The translations under genes and the position numbers were made by a program. The notes beneath the pieces are model-generated. The model saw nothing but the letters and a program-made list of their open reading frames with translations, had not been told where the DNA came from and searched no databases. Shown in pieces: positions 29,304 to 37,848 of a DNA stretch of 64,000 nt. Position 1 is the first letter of the stretch. Every line of letters begins with the position of its first letter. The stretch comes from Pseudolactococcus plantarum (lineage in GTDB: Bacteria > Bacillota > Bacilli > Lactobacillales > Streptococcaceae), in assembly GCF_002441715.1 (NCBI RefSeq), contig NZ_JXJX01000005.1, forward strand, positions 68,595 through 132,594, in the 5' to 3' direction.

Positions 29304-30263
29304 CTACTGCCAAGATTGGTATAAGTCATCCATGACTTGAACACCTGATACCGTCATCTCCTCAGTCATGATTGGACTTTCTAAAGCACCGGATAAGATC
29401 ATCTGATTCACGTGTCTAACCTCAGCTACAAAATCACTGTCAAACGCTGCGTGAAGCTCACGCAACACATGACCTGATAAATCATACAGCGTTGCTTTTT
29501 TTGCCCGCCAAAATTCAGGGATAACTAATTTCCCTTTAGTTCCTTGAATCGTCATGACTTTATCAAGACCAATCTTAGTCGTTAGAAAAACATTAGCCAA
29601 TACCCCAGTATCAAATTTCAAGAGTACTTTTGCTTGCATATCAGCTTCTCCTGCCACCATATCTGATATGCCGGAAAATGAGGTGATCTTAGCACCAAAA
29701 ATATATTGTAAATAACTCAAGGCATAAGGTAGCATAAAGTGAACTGTGCCACCACCAGCATCAAGATCCTTAAACCAACTAATGTGTTCGACACTCGCAT
29801 AAGCTGTGACACTATCTACTGATAAAATATCACCAATTTCATCTGATTCTACCACTTCTTTAATCAGTGCTGTCAAAGGTAAGAAAACTGATTTTTGAGC
29901 TTCCATTAAAAAGAGATGATGCTGTTTAGCTATAGCAAACAGTTCTTTAGCCTCAGCAGCTGTCAGTGTAAAAGGCTTCTCTAACAAGACATGTTTCCCA
30001 GCTAAAAGTGCTTTTTTTGCTTCTGGAAAATGACCCTTATTGTAAGTGGCGATATAGATCACATCTATGTCACGATCTGCATAAAGTGCTTCGTGGCTAC
30101 CATAAGCTTTAGGAATCTGATGTTTGTCAGCAAATTTTTGCGCGGCACGTAGCGTCCGACTGGATACTGCAATCACCTCACCATGCTCACTAAATCGAAC
30201 ACCTTCGATAAATCTTGGCACAACTTGGGCGGTAGAAACAACCCCATATTTTATTGTTTTCAT
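29304..30263 (-). CDS. Gfo/Idh/MocA-family oxidoreductase
   Basis: The 319-residue protein has an N-terminal NAD(P)-binding Rossmann fold (KYGVVSTAQVVPRFI, AVSSRTLRAAQKFADKH), the EKP motif in HVLLEKPFTLTAAEAKEL (Lys near residue 94) and the second-domain DAGGGTVHFMLPYAL. These are typical of sugar or inositol dehydrogenases and relatives. It is monocistronic, with a strong terminator downstream. No neighbour suggests the substrate. Confidence 0.85.
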   Translation of the reverse strand: MKTIKYGVVSTAQVVPRFIEGVRFSEHGEVIAVSSRTLRAAQKFADKHQIPKAYGSHEALYADRDIDVIYIATYNKGHFPEAKKALLAGKHVLLEKPFTLTAAEAKELFAIAKQHHLFLMEAQKSVFLPLTALIKEVVESDEIGDILSVDSVTAYASVEHISWFKDLDAGGGTVHFMLPYALSYLQYIFGAKITSFSGISDMVAGEADMQAKVLLKFDTGVLANVFLTTKIGLDKVMTIQGTKGKLVIPEFWRAKKATLYDLSGHVLRELHAAFDSDFVAEVRHVNQMILSGALESPIMTEEMTVSGVQVMDDLYQSWQ

Positions 30264-30354
30264 AGTCTTATTTTAGCATTAACCTAGCTAATATTTCAAC
30301 GATTCCGTCTCTAAGCACCTCACCATATAACAGGATAGTCATCAAGCTAGCAAC

Positions 30355-31452
30355 TTATAATAAAACGCTACCAACGACTAAAAATATAGCCAAATAGATG
30401 ACATTAATTAAGGTAAATTGATAGAAAAATTTTAGTGTTGTCTGATCAGTTGTGTTGAGAGAATATTGTCTTAGTGCAAGTAGATTAGCGAGCGATGCAA
30501 TTAATGTTCCTAAACCACCTACAGTTACGCCTAAGTATAAGGCTGGGATGTGAGTGGTAAATTTTGATAGCAATACTGCTGCCGGCACATTACTGATGAT
30601 CTGACTGATCCCAACGCCACTATAAAATACTGAAAATTTAGTATGCGTCATCGCGACAATCATCTCATGTACCAAAGGAATACGACTGATTGCACCAACA
30701 ATGATGAAAAAATTGATAAAAGTCAAGATGATACTAAAATCTATTTTTTCATGAATCCGCCTATCGATATAAATTGCATAAGCAAGACTTGCAACAAAAG
30801 CTAACAAATAAGGAATAATTGATAGGACGCCTAATAGGACAAAGATCGTCACGATATATAAAATCAAAGAGCCTTTAGCCTCTACTTCATTTCCCTCGCC
30901 TAGACTCGAATCTATTTTAGTCTTTGGAAAAAACAAAAGACTAATGAACACGCTAATCAGACTGATTAAGCCAATAGGTAATGACAAGGACATAAAGGAT
31001 AGAAAATTCAAATGATAAAATGATGCCAAATAAATATCTTGAGGATTGCCTATTGGGGTAATGGCGCTACCTAAATTCGCATAGACTGTCATTAAACTAA
31101 TCACAGGTATTTTGGGGATGTTAACTTTCTTAGTAATTTTAAAAATGATGGGTACGAGTGTTAAAATTGCCACATCATTGGTAAAAATCATTGACCCTAT
31201 AAAAGAAAAAAGCAAAATAACCAAAGTAAGCATTCTAGTCGTTGCACACTTGGCAATCATTAAGTTTGCAATGTAAGTTAAAATCCCTAATTGCTCATAG
31301 ATAGAGACCATGATAATCAAACTTAACAAAGACACAATCGTTTTTAAATCTATATCCGAGGGTGACACTGTGCCAAATAACAACGCTAAAATAGCGAGGC
31401 CACCAGTCACTAAAAATATCTTATCTGCTATTATTTTTTTAAAAAAAATCAT
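30355..31452 (-). CDS. ArsB/NhaD/CitMHS-type ion permease
   Basis: The 365-residue protein has about ten predicted membrane segments and family motifs TNDVAILTLVPII and GSAITPIGNPQDIYL, the latter typical of the ion-transporter superfamily with ArsB, NhaD and SLC13 members. Substrate could be arsenite, Na+, or an organic anion; no arsR, arsC or other partner lies nearby. It is a little shorter than most relatives. It is a single-gene unit in the same direction as fhs. Confidence 0.78.
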   Translation of the reverse strand: MIFFKKIIADKIFLVTGGLAILALLFGTVSPSDIDLKTIVSLLSLIIMVSIYEQLGILTYIANLMIAKCATTRMLTLVILLFSFIGSMIFTNDVAILTLVPIIFKITKKVNIPKIPVISLMTVYANLGSAITPIGNPQDIYLASFYHLNFLSFMSLSLPIGLISLISVFISLLFFPKTKIDSSLGEGNEVEAKGSLILYIVTIFVLLGVLSIIPYLLAFVASLAYAIYIDRRIHEKIDFSIILTFINFFIIVGAISRIPLVHEMIVAMTHTKFSVFYSGVGISQIISNVPAAVLLSKFTTHIPALYLGVTVGGLGTLIASLANLLALRQYSLNTTDQTTLKFFYQFTLINVIYLAIFLVVGSVLL

Positions 31453-31564
31453 CTGTCGTCTGCCTTTTCATACTGTATTAGGAATAAGTAAATTCTAACA
31501 CAAATAAGTGAGTAGTCCGAAAAAAACGAAAAATAAATTTGAAACCAAACGCGTTCGTCGGATA

Positions 31565-31613
31565 AAAAAACCTCAAACGTCAAGATAACTCTTAACTTTT
31601 GAGGCGTTTTTTT
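31565..31613 (-). terminator. Probable terminator after fhs
   Basis: CCTCAAA and TTTGAGG flanked by A and T runs form a stem with a long loop and small bulges. It lies in the 249-bp gap between fhs and the permease gene; no other feature was seen there. Confidence 0.5.
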
Positions 31614-31701
31614 ATAAGTGGAGCCAAACTTGCGATACTAATCCCCATCTTCATGAGCGCAGATTACAAGATTCACTCAGCTTTTTATATGTCGATCACG
31701 A

Positions 31702-33372
31702 TTAAAATAATCCTGAAATGTTACCACTGTTATCAACATCCATATTCAGTGCTGCTGGTTTTTTCGGCAGACCAGGCATGGTCATGATATCACCAGTTAA
31801 AGCGACAATAAAGCCTGCACCTAGTTTAGGTACTAATTCACGAATGGTAATATCAAAGTTTTCTGGTGCCCCTAAAAGTGTTTGGTCATCTGAAAAACTG
31901 TATTGCGTTTTTGCCATACAAATTGGGAGAGTTGTCCAACCATTTTGTTCAAATTCTTTTAACTGATTTTGGGCTTTTTTACTGAACGTAACTGTGCTAC
32001 CACCATAAATTTTTGTCACGATTGCTTCTATTTTTTCTGGAATACTATCGCTTAACTCATATAAATAGTTAAAGTGACTAGTTTCTTGACAGGCATTCAC
32101 CACTTTTTCAGCTAAATCTAGACCCCCACTACCGCCTTTAGCCCAAACTTGCGTTAATGAAAATGCCACATGTTTATTAGCAATAAGTTCAGATAAGGCA
32201 GTAATTTCAGCCTCAGTATCTGTCACAAATTCATTAATCGCGACAACAACAGGTAACCCATAGCCTTGAATATTATCAATATGTCGATTTAAATTAGCAA
32301 ATCCTGCTTTTACAGCAGCAATATTTTCTTTTTCAAGTTCATGCTTTGCTACACCACCATGCATCTTCAAAGCACGAACAGTCGCCACAATCACGACTGC
32401 ATCAGGCGTTTTACCAAGTTCACGTGTCTTGATATCGAGAAACTTCTCACCACCTAAATCAGCACCAAATCCAGCTTCAGTGACCGTAAACTCTGCCGCA
32501 TTTAAGGCCGCTTTCGTCGCAAGCACACTGTTACAGCCATGTGCAATGTTTGCAAACGGACCACCATGAATAAAGGCCGGTGTCCCTGCTATTGTCTGAA
32601 CGAGATTAGGCTTAAGTGCATCTTTTAAAAGCACACTAATCGCACCTGCAATCTCCAAATCTCCAACGGTAACAGGCTTGCGATCATAGGTATAGGCCAC
32701 GACAATTTTAGACAAACGTGTTTTTAGATTATCAATTGAGGTCGCTAAGCAAAATACAGCCATGATTTCACTTGCAACTGTGATATCAAAGCCATCTTCA
32801 CGTGGCACACCATTAATTGGTGAGCCTAATCCGCCGATGATTTGACGAAGCTGTCGATCATTTAAGTCTACCACGCGTTTCCAAATCACACGACGTGTAT
32901 CTATATTTAGTGCGTTACCTTGATGAATATGGTTATCTAATAAGGCTGCAATTGCATTGTTTGCGGTCGTTATCGCATGCAAGTCTCCAGTAAAGTGAAG
33001 GTTAATGTCCTCCATAGGTAAGACTTGTGCATACCCACCACCTGCTGCACCGCCTTTAACGCCCATGACAGGACCAAGTGATGGTTCACGTAAGGCGATC
33101 ATCGTTTGGTGTCCTAATTGATTCAGCGCATCTCCTAATCCTATCGTTACTGTGGATTTACCTTCACCAGCTGGCGTAGGATTAATCGCAGTCACTAAGA
33201 CTAATTTTCCGGTTTCACGTTCTTGTAATTTTGCAAGTCCATCAAAAGTAATTTTGGCTTTATACTTACCATACTGTTCTATATCATCAGGTGATATACC
33301 AGCTTTTGAAGCGATGTCAGTAATCAATGCCATAGATGATGCTTGTGCAATTTCAATATCAGATTTTACCAC
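31702..33372 (-). CDS. fhs: Formate-tetrahydrofolate ligase
   Basis: Fhs makes 10-formyl-tetrahydrofolate from formate, ATP and tetrahydrofolate, feeding purine and formyl-methionyl-tRNA synthesis. The 556-residue product has the P-loop-like [37 protein letters not shown] in conserved order, [15 protein letters not shown], and [20 protein letters not shown] near the C-terminus. Length is normal. An extended -10 (TGGTATAAT) lies upstream. It is monocistronic. Confidence 0.97.
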   Translation of the reverse strand: MVKSDIEIAQASSMALITDIASKAGISPDDIEQYGKYKAKITFDGLAKLQERETGKLVLVTAINPTPAGEGKSTVTIGLGDALNQLGHQTMIALREPSLGPVMGVKGGAAGGGYAQVLPMEDINLHFTGDLHAITTANNAIAALLDNHIHQGNALNIDTRRVIWKRVVDLNDRQLRQIIGGLGSPINGVPREDGFDITVASEIMAVFCLATSIDNLKTRLSKIVVAYTYDRKPVTVGDLEIAGAISVLLKDALKPNLVQTIAGTPAFIHGGPFANIAHGCNSVLATKAALNAAEFTVTEAGFGADLGGEKFLDIKTRELGKTPDAVVIVATVRALKMHGGVAKHELEKENIAAVKAGFANLNRHIDNIQGYGLPVVVAINEFVTDTEAEITALSELIANKHVAFSLTQVWAKGGSGGLDLAEKVVNACQETSHFNYLYELSDSIPEKIEAIVTKIYGGSTVTFSKKAQNQLKEFEQNGWTTLPICMAKTQYSFSDDQTLLGAPENFDITIRELVPKLGAGFIVALTGDIMTMPGLPKKPAALNMDVDNSGNISGLF

Positions 33373-33557
33373 AGGAGATCCCCAATTCTTTATCGTTTCT
33401 TCATATTATACCAAACAATGAACAGGATTTAGTGCTTTATCCTATTTTAAAATTTTATTACGAATTAAATGTTCGTGTTATGTCACATTTCAGGGTCTCT
33501 TTTTTCCAAAAGAAAAACGATAAGGCATGCTTATCATTTTTTATTGAACTTAAACCC

Positions 33558-33818
33558 TTATAGTGCTGTTGCAAAAGCAACAAGGCCAAAGATGATCCCT
33601 GGAAAATTAGCCGTTGCTAAGGCTAAATCTCTCGGCTTTTTACCCAAACCATAAATCACCCACAACAAGCAGTTTACTGCAGCGACAAAAGGTTGAATTG
33701 GATTCCCTTTTGCTCCTGCTAAATTATCTGCTATTTGAGGTATGTAAGACACATACATCATGATTGACATCGCTGTTGCAAGCCAACTCAAATATTTAAT
33801 GAATTTTTCTTGATTCAT
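33558..33818 (-). CDS. SemiSWEET-type sugar transporter
   Basis: The 86-residue membrane protein has three predicted helices (about 8-28, 42-60, 66-85) and the PQ-loop signature MYVSYIPQIADNLAGAKGNP, with the second-half Trp/Asn region NCLLWVIYGLGKKPRD. This is the single-unit SemiSWEET form that dimerises to carry sugars. It is a stand-alone gene with its own promoter (TTGAAC, 17 bases, TATACT) and a good SD (GAAAGG). The sugar is unknown. Confidence 0.85.
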   Translation of the reverse strand: MNQEKFIKYLSWLATAMSIMMYVSYIPQIADNLAGAKGNPIQPFVAAVNCLLWVIYGLGKKPRDLALATANFPGIIFGLVAFATAL

Positions 33819-33848
33819 TTTTCCATCCTTTCAACTGCACGCCTATTC

Positions 33849-33877
33849 AGTATACCAAATCTAGTGATTATGTTCAA
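33849..33877 (-). promoter_or_regulatory. Promoter of the SemiSWEET gene
   Basis: TTGAAC (33872-33877), a 17-base spacer and TATACT (33849-33854) on the minus strand. An imperfect inverted repeat (GTAGCTC with GAGCTAT) lies further upstream at about 33925-33958. Confidence 0.7.
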
Positions 33878-33976
33878 AAACGATGCACTACAGATCGTTA
33901 TCTTCTGACCTATCAGATCATAGATAGTAGCTCAATTCATATGAGTAAGAGCTATTATCATCTATTACCTTTCATT

Positions 33977-34004
33977 AAAAAAAACAGTTGATTGCTCAAC
34001 TGTT
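33977..34004 (-). terminator. Terminator after the glutaredoxin-like gene
   Basis: A perfect 9-bp stem (AACAGTTGA with TCAACTGTT), four-base loop, followed on the minus strand by a run of T residues. Confidence 0.82.
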
Positions 34005-34028
34005 CGGTTACTTTTTAGACATCTTAAC

Positions 34029-34358
34029 TTATGACGACTGATTTTTTTCATGCCAAAATTTAATCTGATCTGGTCGAAACCCTGACCAGTATGCTAATTC
34101 AGCCTCAGTTTCATCATCAATAATTTTGATGAGTGGTAGAGAAGTAATCTGGTATTTCTCTTTTAGCTTTTCTACCTTCTTCTCACTCCATGTTCTTTTG
34201 ACTTCATCTTGACTATCAAGTTCAATAGAATTCGTTTCCTCTGAATTACCATAATAAGTATTTTCATAAGGCATTCCTAAACTATCCATCAATTTAGTTG
34301 TCATTTTACATGGCATACAATGTGGTTTTGTATATAAAACTGCATGAACTGAACTCAT
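34029..34358 (-). CDS. NrdH-like glutaredoxin with an extra internal segment
   Basis: The 109-residue protein has the redox site CMPC (Cys14, Cys17) after AVLYTKPH, the cis-Pro segment SLPLIKI and the SGFRPDQI motif typical of NrdH redoxins. Ordinary NrdH has about 72-80 residues; here about 25 residues (YGNSEETNSIELD onward) are inserted before the second helix. There is no signal peptide, so it should be cytoplasmic. No nrdI, nrdE or nrdF gene is adjacent. Its ATG overlaps the stop of a 39-residue LPXTG-like peptide gene as ATGA, so the two are translationally coupled. Its partner is unknown. Confidence 0.8.
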   Translation of the reverse strand: MSSVHAVLYTKPHCMPCKMTTKLMDSLGMPYENTYYGNSEETNSIELDSQDEVKRTWSEKKVEKLKEKYQITSLPLIKIIDDETEAELAYWSGFRPDQIKFWHEKNQSS

Positions 34359-34474
34359 TTATCCTTATCCCCTTTCTTACGCAAGAAGAAAAAAATAATA
34401 ATGACAATGATAATAATAATTCCACCGATAAACGGTAGCATCTTTAAGACTTGCTCTCCTGTATTTGGTAGCAT
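34355..34474 (-). CDS. 39-residue peptide consisting of an LPXTG sorting signal
   Basis: The frame starts at ATG 34474, with AAAGGAGA seven bases upstream, and ends at TGA overlapping the glutaredoxin-like ATG. The product starts MLPNTGEQVLK, then has a hydrophobic run from about residue 13 to 31 rich in Ile/Val/Phe, and a charged tail RKKGDKDK. LPNTG at residues 2-6, a membrane segment and a basic tail are the parts of a cell-wall sorting signal, but there is no N-terminal signal peptide or passenger domain. It is probably a small membrane peptide; whether sortase cleaves it is unknown. The strong SD and coupling argue that it is a real gene. Confidence 0.8.
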   Translation of the reverse strand: MLPNTGEQVLKMLPFIGGIIIIIVIIIFFFLRKKGDKDK

Positions 34475-34576
34475 AACAACTCTCCTTTGATTGCGATAAC
34501 GTATGAGGCAATAGATTCATTACCTGACGATAAACGTGTTAACTTACTTAAACTTAAGGCTTAACACAACAGTTTT

Positions 34577-34585
34577 ATTATACCA
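34577..34585 (-). promoter_or_regulatory. Extended -10 for the mini-LPXTG/glutaredoxin pair
   Basis: TGGTATAAT on the minus strand (TATAAT at 34577-34582), about 100 bases before the start codon. The -35 is poor (TCAACA). A GTGTTAA/TTAACAC inverted repeat lies in the leader at 34536-34567. Confidence 0.55.
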
Positions 34586-34767
34586 TATCTACCAAATTCT
34601 TGTTGACCTGCGTTAAGCGTTTGGTAGCTTAGATTATCTGGTGATGCCATAACAAACAAGTATGGTTGATATCGGGAGAGCTAGAGTTTGCTTATTGGGT
34701 TAGTAGGTTTAGATGATATTACTAAAGAGTCACTCTGACTATGTTTTCAGTATTACTGCAAAGTGCT

Positions 34768-34789
34768 ATTTTTGCCATATTTTTGCCAT
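34768..34789. repeat. Perfect tandem repeat of 11 bp
   Basis: Two adjacent copies of ATTTTTGCCAT, 24 bases before the hup terminator. The 340-bp stretch between the mini-LPXTG gene and hup contains no gene that I can support. Confidence 0.7.
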
Positions 34790-34805
34790 ATAGTACGAAA
34801 CAAAA

Positions 34806-34837
34806 CAAAAAAACAACCTCGCGAACAGCGTGGTTGT
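34806..34837 (-). terminator. Terminator of hup
   Basis: Stem ACAACC with GGTTGT enclosing a further GCG/CGT pairing, followed on the minus strand by seven T residues. Confidence 0.78.
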
Positions 34838-34855
34838 CATCTTTTTCCAGTTAAA

Positions 34856-35131
34856 TTATTTAACCGCATCTTTCAAAGCTTTACCAGCTTTGAATGCAGG
34901 AACAGTTGTTGCTGCAATTTTGATAGCATCACCAGTTTGAGGGTTACGACCTTCACGTGCTGCACGTTCGCGAGTTTCAAAAGTACCAAAACCGATCAAT
35001 TGAACTTTTTCACCTTTTGCAAGGAATTCAGAAACTGAAGCGAATACAGCGTTTACTGCTTTTTCTGCGTCTTTTTTAGTTAATTCAGCAGATTCTGCAA
35101 CTTTTGCGATTAATTCTTGTTTGTTAGCCAT
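34856..35131 (-). CDS. hup: DNA-binding protein HU
   Basis: HU bends and compacts DNA. ATG 35131 gives [13 protein letters not shown] and 91 residues; GGAGG lies 11 bases upstream, and an in-frame codon at 35149 is rejected. The dimerisation helices are followed by the beta-arm with [20 protein letters not shown] and the Lys-rich end [14 protein letters not shown]. It is a single-gene unit with consensus promoter and terminator, as expected for an abundant protein. Confidence 0.96.
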   Translation of the reverse strand: MANKQELIAKVAESAELTKKDAEKAVNAVFASVSEFLAKGEKVQLIGFGTFETRERAAREGRNPQTGDAIKIAATTVPAFKAGKALKDAVK

Positions 35132-35177
35132 TTTAAAAATGTCCTCCAATAATTATTTTTACCCTTAGGCAAACTTT

Positions 35178-35206
35178 ATTATAGCAACTAACTCCTATTA
35201 AAGCAA
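35178..35206 (-). promoter_or_regulatory. Promoter of hup
   Basis: TTGCTT (35201-35206), a 17-base spacer and TATAAT (35178-35183) on the minus strand. Confidence 0.75.
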
Positions 35207-35264
35207 GTAAAAACGCGATTTAGAGCACTTTTATCTTTAATTTATCAAAAAATAGTGTTTTTAC

Positions 35265-35837
35265 TTACTTTTGCATCACATGAAAGACAAACTGATCTGA
35301 TTTGATGTCTAGTTTACCTGCTTGAAGAAAGGTATCTTTACCTATCGCTATTTGTGGTAAATCAATCAATACCTCTTGTTTATTGGCATTTATATTAACA
35401 AAAGGCGGTAGTTTATAAGCACCTTTGATATAGCTCAATGCTGTTTTAGCAGGTAAGCTAAGTGTCCCTATCGAAATACTTGTCACTTGTAGGTTAATTG
35501 AGCCATCATTTAGTGCATAAGGTTCAAAATAAAGATACAGTGGGATTTTAGTACCAAATAATTTATAAGATCCTTCAAGTACTGCCTTATCAGATAAATA
35601 AAACTTATAGGTCATTTGATTACCTTGAAACTCATTGAGATACTTATTCATGACTGTATTTAGTTGCTCGGTATTTGTCGATAGATCAGCTACTTTATTA
35701 ACACCCTTGATCACACTGACTTTGTCTAATAGCTGTTGATCTCTATGACGGGTAATTCTATAACCGATGACACCTACTACAGCAATATTAACCGCTAATA
35801 GCAATAAGCACCCATACTTCCAGTATTTATTTTTCAT
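35265..35837 (-). CDS. ypmS: YpmS-family protein (DUF2140)
   Basis: The 190-residue product starts at ATG 35837 (MKNKYWKYG) and has one N-terminal membrane anchor (LLLLAVNIAVVGVIGY), followed by an extracellular beta-rich domain. Order and size agree with YpmS proteins of Firmicutes, whose function is unknown. It overlaps the end of the upstream SGNH hydrolase gene by 11 bases, an arrangement (ypmR-ypmS) conserved in many relatives. Confidence 0.82.
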   Translation of the reverse strand: MKNKYWKYGCLLLLAVNIAVVGVIGYRITRHRDQQLLDKVSVIKGVNKVADLSTNTEQLNTVMNKYLNEFQGNQMTYKFYLSDKAVLEGSYKLFGTKIPLYLYFEPYALNDGSINLQVTSISIGTLSLPAKTALSYIKGAYKLPPFVNINANKQEVLIDLPQIAIGKDTFLQAGKLDIKSDQFVFHVMQK

Positions 35838-36690
35838 TTCTATGCTCCTTATATGCTCTAGCGACTGCATCGCTCATAATTTTATAACCAATATTATTTG
35901 GATGAAAATGATCTTCATCAAATAAAGCATCATTTGTAATCGTTTTTGTTTCCTGATTACTTTCACTCACACCTTGATCACCGTTTATGCCTTTGTATAT
36001 CAAGTCGTTAATTGGCACAAAATACATATTAACTTGCTGATTAACAATGGCTTGACTGGCTTCATTCCACTTATCCGTAATGGTTTGCATCTCTACAATA
36101 TTTGGAAAGTTAAGATAAAAAGGATTATAAATACCAAGTACAAAAACCTGTGCATCTTTATTTTGTTGACGAATATACGTAAATAAATCACTGAGTTGTT
36201 TTTGATACTCTAGAGCTGGTTTTTCAAAAGAGCTTTCTGATAAATTTGTGAGGTTAGTCCGAATGACTTTCATCACATCATTACCACCTACTGTCAACGT
36301 GATCACATCAGCTTTTTTAAGCGCTGATTGAATTTTTGTTTGTTTGGTGATTTGATTGTATATTTGTTTTGAGGTATTTCCGGCTACACCAAAATTTTGA
36401 TAGACAACGCTCACATCATACGTATCATCAAGCTCATGTGCAAACAAAGGTACAAATCCTCCCTGTGAGGTCTTGTCCCCCACACCTTGTGTTAGGGAAT
36501 CACCAATCGCAACATAATTGATTCTTTGATGTGCCAATCGTAATTTTTCGTACTTATTTGTCATCTCTGAGTTGACTGGTCTGAGCCAAAAATAATTAAC
36601 AGTGAAAAAAATGACAAAAATTGCCATCACAAAGACGACAACTTCAAGCATCCAACGAATTAATAACCCTTTATATTTATTGTGTCTCAT
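35827..36690 (-). CDS. ypmR: Membrane-anchored SGNH/GDSL hydrolase (YpmR-like)
   Basis: The 287-residue protein has one N-terminal membrane helix (about 14-38) and an extracellular SGNH esterase domain: Ser in AIGDSLTQGVGD, Gly/Asn in VYQNFGVAGNT and TVGGNDVMKV, and catalytic Asp/His in DEDHFHPNNIGY. ATG 36690 follows AAAGGA; a GTG eight codons earlier is before that site. It probably acts on an ester in the cell envelope. It overlaps ypmS by 11 bases. Confidence 0.88.
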   Translation of the reverse strand: MRHNKYKGLLIRWMLEVVVFVMAIFVIFFTVNYFWLRPVNSEMTNKYEKLRLAHQRINYVAIGDSLTQGVGDKTSQGGFVPLFAHELDDTYDVSVVYQNFGVAGNTSKQIYNQITKQTKIQSALKKADVITLTVGGNDVMKVIRTNLTNLSESSFEKPALEYQKQLSDLFTYIRQQNKDAQVFVLGIYNPFYLNFPNIVEMQTITDKWNEASQAIVNQQVNMYFVPINDLIYKGINGDQGVSESNQETKTITNDALFDEDHFHPNNIGYKIMSDAVARAYKEHRNEK

Positions 36691-36786
36691 CCTATTCCTT
36701 TTATTGTCTAACACGTAGACATCATAATTAATATATGATCACAGTCCTACCTGCTATTTTATCAATAACAGTTAACTTAAAATAAA

Positions 36787-37620
36787 TTATTTTTCGAATT
36801 CAATCATCAAGGCCCAAGCACCTGGCCCAGTATGTGTCGCTACAGTAGAATTCGTATCTAATACTGGAATCTCTTGGTCAACCAAAGGTTGTAACTGATT
36901 TTTCATGTGCATTGCAAAAGCTAGATTTTCAGCATGAGAAATCCCGATTTGTTTCACTTTTCTACCCGAAATTCTTGTTTCAAAACTATCTAACCATTTT
37001 TGGAATGTCTTATTCCCTCGCCCTTTTAGCATCGGCTGTAAAGTGGTATCGACAAATTCCATTACGATTTTAATATTTAATAACCCACTTAAAACACCTG
37101 TTACACGGTTGACACGACCACCTTTTACCAAATTATCAAGGTTCGAGATACCGATATAAAGTTCAGTCTGTTCTTTCGTTTTGGTAACTGCTGCTATGAT
37201 TTCTTCTTTTGTTGCGCCATTAGCAGCTAGTTTGGCAGCTTCAATAACTTGAAACGTCAAGCCTTGATCAATAAAATCACTATCAAGTACTGTCACATCG
37301 GCATGAGATAACATTGCCCCTTGACGTGCAGCTTCAACTGTTCCAGATAAAGCCTTAGTCAGATGAATACTGATAATCTCACTCCCGTCCTCAGCTAATT
37401 TGTCATATACTTCTGAAAAAACACCTACAGGCGGCTGTGACGTCTTAGGCAAAGCTTTACTTGCTTTCATTTTTTCCATAAATGCTTCAACTGATAAATC
37501 GGTATCCTGATATAGGACACCATCTATTAAAATAGCGAGTGGTACAATTGTAATATCATATTTCTCAATAAGCTCTGGGGCAACTGTAATTGTTGAATCC
37601 GTTACAATTTTAATCGTCAT
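36787..37620 (-). CDS. DegV-family fatty-acid-binding protein
   Basis: The 277-residue protein has the DegV fold with IVTDSTITVAPEL at the N-terminus, PKTSQPPVG, IHLTKALSGTVEAAR and a C-terminal domain with SHAENLAFA and HTGPGAWALM. DegV/FakB proteins bind fatty acids; FakB members present them to fatty-acid kinase FakA. No fakA lies nearby. ATG 37620 follows AGGAAAGAG; an upstream in-frame codon at 37644 lies before that site. Confidence 0.9.
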   Translation of the reverse strand: MTIKIVTDSTITVAPELIEKYDITIVPLAILIDGVLYQDTDLSVEAFMEKMKASKALPKTSQPPVGVFSEVYDKLAEDGSEIISIHLTKALSGTVEAARQGAMLSHADVTVLDSDFIDQGLTFQVIEAAKLAANGATKEEIIAAVTKTKEQTELYIGISNLDNLVKGGRVNRVTGVLSGLLNIKIVMEFVDTTLQPMLKGRGNKTFQKWLDSFETRISGRKVKQIGISHAENLAFAMHMKNQLQPLVDQEIPVLDTNSTVATHTGPGAWALMIEFEK

Positions 37621-37800
37621 TTTCAAACTCTTTCCTGTTAGCAATCACAAAAAAAGTAAATAAACTTATCAGTGATCCCAAAAATATGTTATACTTTAGA
37701 TGAAGTGGTTTTCAAAACTAGATGTTGTTTAAGAACCTCACTTAACTTATTATATCAAAATTTGATGAAATTTCCATCATGTACATGCAATATCAAGATC

Positions 37801-37817
37801 GTTTAGCTAAGCTAAAC
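37801..37817. promoter_or_regulatory. 17-bp palindrome before the hemolysin III gene
   Basis: GTTTAGCT and AGCTAAAC around one base, 31 bases upstream of the TTG start. It could be an operator or an RNA hairpin near the ribosome-binding site. Confidence 0.5.
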
Positions 37818-37848
37818 CGTATTATACAATTAGAAACTAGGTATCTTT

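Noticed and set aside
34490-34760. Integrase remnant or tRNA near hup
   Set aside because: No frame with integrase motifs and no tRNA cloverleaf could be recognised; only the tandem repeat is supported.
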